From: Arthrobacter sp. OVS8
Lineage (GTDB): Bacteria > Actinomycetota > Actinomycetes > Actinomycetales > Micrococcaceae
Reading direction: 5' to 3'
NCBI GenBank assembly: GCA_028370155.1
Contig: CP116670.1
Location: forward strand, 2,480,001 to 2,544,000
DNA: 64,000 bases
Under the pieces are notes generated by a model that was given only the letters and a program-made list of their open reading frames with translations, was not told the origin of the DNA and ran no database searches. Shown here piece after piece: positions 57,730-64,000 of this stretch; positions within the stretch are counted from its first letter, which is position 1, and the number at the start of each line of letters is the position of its first letter. The position numbers were made by a program, and so were the translations under genes.

Positions 57730-59333
57730 ATGCCCAAAGACCGAAGCACGACCGACTCTTCAGCAGGCGTTATGAACGCCAGCAGAACCAACCAAGCCGC
57801 ACCCTCGGGTGCGAAGAAACCTAAGCTGCGGACGCGGCGTCGACTCAAAGAGTCCGATGTCAACGTCGTCAACAAGCCGATGCTCAAGAAAGCACTCGGC
57901 GGCACCATCGTGGGTAACACCATGGAGTGGTACGACGTCGGCGTGTTCGGCTACCTGATCACCACCATGGGACCGGTGTTCCTGCCTGAGGCGGACAAGA
58001 GCGTTCAAACGCTGTTCCTGCTGGGAACGTTTGCCGCCACCTTTATTGCCCGCCCCCTCGGCGGAGTCATCTTCGGCTGGCTCGGCGACAAGGTGGGCCG
58101 CCAGAAGGTCCTCGCCTGGACCCTGATGCTGATGGCTGCGAGTACGTTCGCCGTAGGCCTGCTGCCCGGCTACGCGCAGATCGGCATGTGGGCTGCTGCC
58201 CTGCTGGTGCTGCTCAAGCTCGTCCAGGGATTCTCCACCGGCGGCGAGTACGCCGGTGCCACCACCTTCGTTAGCGAGTATTCCCCGGACAAGCGCCGCG
58301 GCTTCTTCGCCAGCTTCCTGGACATGGGCAGCTACCTCGGCTTCGCCCTCGGCGCCGCACTGGTGTCCGGACTCCAGCTGACCCTCGGCCAGAGCGCCAT
58401 GGAGGAGTGGGGCTGGCGGATCCCGTTCCTGATTGCCGGCCCGCTGGGCCTGATCGCGATTTACTTCCGTAACAAGATCGAGGAATCCCCCAGTTCCAGG
58501 CCACCCTGGACGCCCAGGAAAACGTCGCCAAGGACGCGGCTGCCTCCGATGCTGCCGCCTCCAAGGGCCCGGTGGGAATCGTGAAAGCCTACTGGCGTTC
58601 ACTTATTGTCGCCATGATCCTGGTGGCAGCCGCGAACACCGCCGGCTATGCCCTGACGTCCTACATGCCGACGTACCTCACCGAGTCCAAGGGCTACGAT
58701 CCGGTGCACGGCACCCTGCTGACCATCCCCGTGCTGGTCATCATGAGCCTCTGCATTCCGCTCACGGGCAAGCTGTCCGACCGGATCGGCCGCCGCCCCG
58801 TGCTGTGGATCGGTGCGCTCAGCACCGTGGTCCTGGCCGCCCCGGCGTTTATGCTGATCGGCGTCGGAGAGATCTGGTCCACCCTCCTGGGCCTGGGCCT
58901 GATCGCTTTCCCGGTGACGTTCTACGTGGCGAACCTTGCCTCGGCCCTGCCGGCGCAGTTCCCGACGGCGAGCCGTTACGGTGCCATGGGCATCGCGTAC
59001 AACTTCTCCGTAGCCATCTTCGGCGGCACCACGCCGTTCATCGTTGCCGCCCTCATCGGCGCCACGGGCGATGACATGATGCCCGCCTACTACCTGATGG
59101 CCACCTCGGCGATCGGTGCAATCGCGATCTACTTCCTGAAGGAATCGGCCCAGCGCCCGCTGCCGGGTTCCATGCCCAGCGTGGACACGCAGGCCGAGGC
59201 CAAGGAAATCGTTGCGAACCAGGACGAGAACCCGCTGATCGACCTCGTGGAGATGGACATGCCCTTCACCACGGCCGCAGCTCAGGGTGCTGATCCGACG
59301 GCGCCGCGGGACACCGAAAAGGTGCCTGTCTAA
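57730..59333 (+). CDS. MFS transporter, metabolite:proton symporter (MHS/ProP type)
   Basis: ATG 57730 is preferred to ATG 57706 because AGGAG (57717-57721) precedes it. The conserved region starts ALGGTIVGNTMEWYDVGVFG, then FIARPLGGVIFGWLGDKVGR (loop 2-3) and LVQGFSTGGEYAGATTFVSE, YSPDKRRGFFASFLDMGSY, all typical of the ProP/KgtP (MHS) group. A base is missing near 58490, in the central cytoplasmic loop; the C-terminal half begins VKAYWRSLIVAMILVAAANT and has GKLSDRIGRRPVLWIGALST. About 534 residues. Substrate (proline, betaine, citrate or other) unknown. Confidence 0.85.
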
Positions 59334-59423
59334 GCCTGAGCTTGCCCTTCTGGCAGCCCGGTCAGGTTCATCCTGAGCCCGGCCGGCTAACCCAGGCTCT
59401 GTAGCAAAAAGTCCCGCCCGTTG

Positions 59424-59473
59424 AGGCCTGCCTTGTGTGATTACCCATTGGGGGAAGCACACAAGGCAGGCCT
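59424..59473. terminator. Long hairpin between convergent transporters
   Basis: AGGCCTGCCTTGTGTG (59424-59439) and its exact inverse CACACAAGGCAGGCCT (59458-59473) with an 18-base loop form a 16-base stem. It separates the MHS symporter and the NCS1 permease, both ending towards it. Confidence 0.85.
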
Positions 59474-59486
59474 TAGGCGTGTCCGG

Positions 59487-60868
59487 CTACTGGGGTTCGG
59501 CAGCCAGGAGCTCAGCATGCTCCTCCGCCGTCAGGTCCTTCTGCCCGTCCATGACCGGAGGCGGGGAGAGCTTGTACGCGGCGTAGTACAGGCCGGCGGC
59601 GAGTGCCATGGTGATCAGCGGGGTGAGCTGCGAGACCATGGGCACCGCTGTCTGCTCGGTCAGCAGGATGCCGGTGGCGGAGGCGATCACCCAGGCGATG
59701 GCCCCGGCGGTGACTGGCTTCAGCCGTCCCGGCCGGACCTCCGGAAGGTACCGCTCCTCTTTCCAGTTGATGGCAATGTACGTCAGCGCGATCGCCACCC
59801 AGGCCGTGACAAAGACGCCTTGCCACGCGAGCGCCTTCAGCAGGTAGCTCAGCACGTCCGTGAGCATCAGCAGGTACGCCAGGATGCCGGAGACGATCAC
59901 CCAGACATACCGTGGCAGGTTGAGACCAAACGCCCGGTGCGCGAAGGCCGAGAGGTTTGTCGACGCGAGGAAGTAGTTGGCCGTGTTGATGCGGGTCTGC
60001 GAAATGAAGATGACCAGCACGCCCCAGATTCCCAGCGACGAAATGAAGGCCGTGACCACACCCGTCTCCGAGGCCTCCAGTCCCCAGGCACTCATGATGT
60101 AGATGCCGACGAGGCCGTTCAGGCCGAAGGTAAAGGCATAGAACACCCAGCCGAAGGTGACGCTGCCCAGGAATCTCCGGTCCTCGCGCTTGCCCATGCG
60201 GGCGTAGTCAAAGGTGTACATCATCATGATGTACACGCCCATGTAGATCAGGTAGGACGTCAGCCAGCCGGGCAGCGCGGAGCCTGCCGCGGCCTCGCCG
60301 ATCCAGTTGGTGGGCACCCCTGGATCACCGTCGCGGCAATCACCACGGCAATGAGCCCCGCGAAATAGAACGGGAGCAGGAAGCCGTTGAGCCGGTCCAG
60401 CCAGTGCTGGACGCCGCCGACCGCCAAGGGAATGGCATAGATCACCACCGCGGCGTACCAGATCAGGATGTCGCCGCCAAAGTACTCGTGAAACGCGACG
60501 GCGATGATGGAGCCTTCAAAGACGGCGTAGTAGATGGCCGTCGCCGCGAAGATCAGGGACGCGAGCGCCGAACCCAACAGCCCGAAAAGGGTGCGGGAGA
60601 AGACACTCACGGTCAGTCCGGTCCGGGCGGCGTAGCGCGACAGCACCAGGTTGATGATCCCGTAGGTGGCGATGGTGAGGACCATGCCGATGATGGTGTT
60701 AGGCACCCCCACGGCACCGGCCGAGGCGACGGCCACGTAGATCCAGAACATGGCCGAGAACAGGGCCCACCAGGCCATGGTCAGCGACCATTTGCCGACC
60801 CGCTGATCTGCGGGCATTACTAGATTTGAGTACGACAAAGCGACACCTCTGGTGTTGTAGTGATGCAT
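59487..60868 (-). CDS. NCS1 family permease (purine-cytosine permease type)
   Basis: ATG 60868 has no clear ribosome site; a later start such as ATG 60820 (MPADQRVGKWSLTMAWWALF) is possible. About twelve spans: SAMFWIYVAVASAGAVGVPN, RYAARTGLTVSVFSRTLFGL, FEGSIIAVAFHEYFGGDILI. A base is missing near 60320; then YMGVYIMMMYTFDYARMGKR, TRINTANYFLASTNLSAFAH and VWVIVSGILAYLLMLTDVLS, typical NCS1 motifs. It lies downstream of the biotin carboxylase/KipAI genes and would import their substrate, for example a ureide or lactam. Confidence 0.85.
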
Positions 60869-60911
60869 TTATTGAACTGGTGGCGGGTGCCACTGGTCTG
60901 CGGGGTGTTGG

Positions 60912-61868
60912 TTACCCCCAGATGGAACGGCGGAGGGCTTTTCCTTCCGCACGGGCCGCGACGGCCTCCTCCATGGTCACGGCGACGAACCGCGTCTTGG
61001 TGCCGGGTGCGCTGCGGGCAAGCTGGTCCATGTCCGCGCTGATGACGGTTGCGACCATGGCGTAGCCTCCCCGGACACTGCGTCGCGGTGCAGGACGATG
61101 GGTTCGTTGCCTCCGGGGATCTGGATGGAACCCACCGCATATCCGGCGTCGACAATGTTGGAAGGATCGGAACCGGCGCCGAAGGGCTGCTCCCGGGCCT
61201 TCCACTCGACGGCCGCCCGCTGTACCGCAGGCCGGTCCGGTCAGCCACCGGGGTGAGCGTCCAAGTCGAATCCAGGAGGGTTGCGAGCCCGGACTCGGTG
61301 AGCCGGTGGTCATAGAGGCCCAGAAGGACCCTGATCTCCGTTTCACCCGGAAATGCCGGGCGCAGCTCCGGCGCGATTCCGGCGAGGACTTCCCCGGATG
61401 CGGTGTCGCCGACCGGGACCTCGTCGCCTGCGGCGAGCTTGCGCCCTGATAGCCGCCCAGGGCGCCAAGAGCATAGGTGGAGCGGCTGCCGAGGACAAGG
61501 GGCACGTCGATGCCGCCGCGGACGGCCACGTAATAGCGTGTGCCGCCCTGGAGGAAGCCGAAGGAGACTTCGTCCCCGGCAGCGAGTTCGATGGCTTCCC
61601 ATTGCGGGGCGGTGGCCCCGTTGACTTTGACCTCCACCGGGGCGCCGCCCACGGCGATGACCGCGGGGGCGGAGGTGCGGAATTTCGGGCCCAGATAGGT
61701 GCACTCCAGCACCGCTTCCTCGGCGCTGTTGCCCACCAGGGCATTCACGATTTCAGCGGAGAGCTGGTCCATGGAGCCGCCCTGCGGGATTCCCACGTTG
61801 TAGTGGCCGAATCGCCCCCGGTCCTGGACCGTCGTCGACAGGCCGGGTTCCAAGATCTCAAGAGTCAT
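60912..61868 (-). CDS. Biotin-dependent carboxyltransferase family / 5-oxoprolinase subunit C-like (KipA)
   Basis: ATG 61868 overlaps the stop of the KipI-like gene by 11 bases. MTLEILEPGLSTTVQDRGRF and GHYNVGIPQGGSMDQLSAEI, then VGNSAEEAVLECTYLGPKF and GTRYYVAVRGGIDVPLVLGS, are KipA/PxpC motifs. Three bases are missing (near 61440, 61205 and 61075); the last third reads GGYAMVATVISADMDQLAR and ends KALRRSIWG. About 319 residues. The partner is the KipI-like protein; together they resemble the C-terminal domains of urea amidolyase or the oxoprolinase PxpBC pair. Confidence 0.8.
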   Translation of the reverse strand: MTLEILEPGLSTTVQDRGRFGHYNVGIPQGGSMDQLSAEIVNALVGNSAEEAVLECTYLGPKFRTSAPAVIAVGGAPVEVKVNGATAPQWEAIELAAGDEVSFGFLQGGTRYYVAVRGGIDVPLVLGSRSTYALGALGGYQGASSPQATRSRSATPHPGKSSPESRRSCARHFRVKRRSGSFWASMTTGSPSPGSQPSWIRLGRSPRWLTGPACGTAGGRRVEGPGAALRRRFRSFQHCRRRICGGFHPDPRRQRTHRPAPRRSVRGGYAMVATVISADMDQLARSAPGTKTRFVAVTMEEAVAARAEGKALRRSIWG

Positions 61869-62766
61869 TGAGGTTCTCCAATAGCTTCGTGTTGTAGCTC
61901 TCGGGATCATCGAGGGCCTCGGCCAGGTCGAAGGTGACTGGCACTTGCTTGTAAACGAAGGTGCCCGCCTCCACCTGGTCCTTGATGCGCTTGTATTCGT
62001 CCTCATCGACAGGCCGGAACTTGACGATGTCGCCAGGCTTGAAGAAGACCATGAAGTCCTTGAAGTCGGCCAGGGACTGCGCGGGGTCGAAGATCGGGGC
62101 TGCCGCGATGCCGAACATCTGGTAGCCGCCGGCGCCGCGGACGGAGTAGATGCAGGCGAAGCAGCCGCCATGACCGACGGTGAGGAGGGTGTCCGTGCGC
62201 GGGCTGAGGTACTTCGGCACCTCCAACTGCTGCTCGCGGGGCACCATCTGGAACATAAACGGCAGACCGGCAACAAACCCCACCATGGAAACCAGCCAGG
62301 GGCTGCTGTGGTGGCGCTTGATGAACTCGGCGGCACCGGAAAGGTTATTGACCTCGGCCGCAAAGTCCAGGTCGGTCCCCTCGGGCCGCTGGTGCCCGCT
62401 GCGGAAGCGGGCACCAGTTTCCCGCGTGTACGGATCGTCGTACCAGACCGGAACCTCGATCAGCCGCGTGTTCAGCACCGGGTGGGCGGTGTTGTCCACC
62501 TCCACCTCGATCTCCCGTGTGGCTGCTTCCAGCTCCGCGGCGTCCAGTACATCGGGGTCGAAACGGACCAGCAGGGACGCGTTGGCGGGGCAGATTTCGG
62601 TCACGCCGGGCAGCGCCCGGTCGCCGAGCCTGGTGGCCATCGAGTTGGATTTGAAGTTCGCGGCCAGGCTCATCGCCTCCGAGATTTCGACGAAAAAGAA
62701 CTCGTCGCCGCCCCAGGTGTAGCGGGCCGTCCCTTTGAGTGAGCCGGCGCTGAGGGTATCGCTCAT
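61858..62766 (-). CDS. KipI-type (5-oxoprolinase subunit B / carboxyltransferase domain) protein
   Basis: Intact, 302 residues from ATG 62766, overlapping the biotin carboxylase stop as ATGA. TRLGDRALPGVTEICPANAS, LLVRFDPDVLDAAELEAATR and HPVLNTRLIEVPVWYDDP show the KipI (Carboxyltransferase domain subdomain C/D) fold, and SPWLVSMVGFVAGLPFMFQM and CFACIYSVRGAGGYQMFGIA the central motifs. It is some 60 residues longer than the usual PxpB. It joins with the PxpC-like protein into the carboxyltransferase/hydrolase half of the system. Confidence 0.85.
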   Translation of the reverse strand: MSDTLSAGSLKGTARYTWGGDEFFFVEISEAMSLAANFKSNSMATRLGDRALPGVTEICPANASLLVRFDPDVLDAAELEAATREIEVEVDNTAHPVLNTRLIEVPVWYDDPYTRETGARFRSGHQRPEGTDLDFAAEVNNLSGAAEFIKRHHSSPWLVSMVGFVAGLPFMFQMVPREQQLEVPKYLSPRTDTLLTVGHGGCFACIYSVRGAGGYQMFGIAAAPIFDPAQSLADFKDFMVFFKPGDIVKFRPVDEDEYKRIKDQVEAGTFVYKQVPVTFDLAEALDDPESYNTKLLENLNDS

Positions 62767-64000
62767 GACAGGTCCCCCAGGATCTCCGGGCAGGTTTCGA
62801 TGAACTTGGTGTGGTGCTCCACGGACTTCAGTTCCGGCCGGTGCAGCACGGCGCTCAGCAGCGGAATGGTTGTTGACACACCCTCGATGGTGATTTCGTC
62901 GAGGGCGCGGATGGACCGGCCGATGGCCTCCTCCCGGGTTTCGTCCCAGACGATGATTTTCGCCAGCAGCGAGTCGTAGAAGGGCATGACCGAGGAGCCG
63001 GCGACGAATCCGGAGTCGATGCGGACCCGGGACCGCCCGGCCAGTCCAGGCGTTCCAGCAGCCCCGGACTGGGCATGAATCCCTTGGACGGGTCTTCGGC
63101 GTTGAGCCGGAATTCGAACGCATGCCCGCGGAAGACGACTTCGTCCTGGCTCATCCGCAGCGGCTCCCCGGCCGCAATCAGCAGCTGTTCCCGGACCAGG
63201 TCAAGGCCCGTGACCATTTCGGTGACGGGGTGCTCCACCTGGAGACGGGTGTTCATTTCGATAAAGGAGACTTCATGGTTGACGGCGTCGTACAGGAATT
63301 CGACCGTTCCCAGGCCCTTGTAGTGGCACTGCCGTGCTAGCTCCACCGAGGACTCCAGCATGTGCTGGCGGACGGCGTCGGGCAGGTCGGGGCGGGGGCT
63401 TCCTCCAGGATTTTCTGCTGCCGCCGCTGCATGGAGCAGTCCCTGTCCCCAAGATGGACCACGTTGGTGCCGTCGCCCAGGACTTGAACCTCAACGTGGC
63501 GGGCGCGTTCCACGAACTTTTCCAGGTAGACGGCAGCGCTGCCGAACGCGGCAGCGGCTTCGGCCTGGGCCACCTCTACGGTCGAGGCCAGATCCTCCGC
63601 ACGCGTCACCAGCCGGATTCCGCGTCCGCCGCCGCCCGCGGCCGCCTTGACCACCAGGGGAAGCCGATCTCGGCTGCGATCTCCAGCAGGGCGTCGCCGG
63701 TGGGGGCCTCTCCGTGGGTTCCGCGGAGGGTGGGAACGCCCGCCGCTTCGGCGGCCTTCCTGGCCTGCGCCTTGTCCCCCATAAGCTCGATGGCTTCCGG
63801 GGACGGGCCCACCCAGATGAGTCCCGCGTCAATGACCGCCCGGGCAAACGCGGCGTTCTCGGACAGGAACCCGTAGCCGGGGTGCACGGCGTCGCAGCCG
63901 AAGTCGGCTGCCGCTTTGAGGACGGCACTGTGGTCCAGATAGCTTTGGCTGGCGGGGGCGGGGCCAATGACCGCGTATTCGTCCGCCAGGCGCGCCGCCA
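62763..64000 (-). CDS. Biotin carboxylase subunit (AccC-like), 5' end off the window
   Basis: The C-terminal two-thirds of a biotin carboxylase on the minus strand. From the edge inward: [20 protein letters not shown], the ATP-grasp segment [59 protein letters not shown] and [20 protein letters not shown], with [15 protein letters not shown] later. Three bases are missing (near 63665, 63395 and 63045). It ends PEILGDLS at 62763 without a biotinyl (MKM) domain, so a separate carrier protein must exist, perhaps upstream beyond 64000. It would carboxylate biotin with bicarbonate and ATP. Confidence 0.85.

Noticed and set aside
1..64000. Widespread true pseudogenes (genome decay)
   Set aside because: Breaks are nearly all single missing bases in short G/C runs, with motifs intact on both sides and almost no in-frame stop mutations; error in the sequence is more likely.

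Overview
The window is strongly G+C-rich, and its gene content points to a high-GC Gram-positive actinobacterium, probably Arthrobacter, Pseudarthrobacter or a close Micrococcaceae relative. Pointers include GAF-ANTAR and CU044_5270-type regulators, a Pol-PE-Lig LigD next to Ku, DUF6458 and DUF3618 proteins, frequent GTG/TTG starts and very G+C-rich third codon positions. The genus call is an inference from gene content only.

A dominant property is pervasive frame interruption. About fifty one-base frame breaks cut otherwise well-conserved genes. In almost every case that I phased, the downstream half lies in the frame expected if one base is missing, usually in a short run of G or C. I therefore give full gene extents and note the breaks; I read them mainly as sequence or assembly errors, not gene decay.

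Layout. 1-5913: a LysR end, a spermidine-synthase-like protein, a four-gene membrane/stress cluster (helical membrane protein, holin-family protein, DUF3618, YihY) and a tandem universal stress protein. 5976-12455: zinc alcohol dehydrogenase, a fused beta-phosphoglucomutase/GH65 phosphorylase, a polysaccharide deacetylase and an SDR reductase. 12683-19647: PEP synthase between two P-type ATPases. 19877-23206: amidohydrolase, a truncated membrane methyltransferase, and an ECF sigma factor with its CU044_5270 partner. 23232-27823: an acyl-CoA-dehydrogenase-like / PIG-L deacetylase-methyltransferase / glycosyltransferase operon of unknown product, an O-methyltransferase and an MTH1187-type protein. 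28001-31529: TetR, YkvA-like, ANTAR, AzlCD and DoxX-like genes. 31640-40272: an ABC exporter, GDPD, DUF445, PxpA, two unknowns and an MFS exporter.

40269-44619 is an unlinked second GH65 phosphorylase with its own beta-phosphoglucomutase and LacI regulator. 44772-47282 holds an esterase, a FabF-like ketosynthase and DUF6458. 47319-47604 carries a very strong hairpin and a palindrome-bearing tandem repeat. 47752-51960 is a fructose regulon (DeoR-type regulator, 1-phosphofructokinase, PTS IIABC, HPr). 52185-56609 includes SRPBCC and DUF7218 proteins and the divergent Ku/LigD end-joining pair. 57730-59333 is an MHS-type MFS symporter. 59487-64000 is an operon of NCS1 permease, KipA/PxpC-like and KipI/PxpB-like subunits and a biotin carboxylase that runs off the window; this looks like a biotin-dependent carboxylation/lactam- or ureide-hydrolysis system.

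The carbon-metabolism theme is disaccharide phosphorolysis (two GH65 systems), fructose PTS uptake and gluconeogenic PEP formation. No tRNA, rRNA, CRISPR array or clear insertion sequence was seen.
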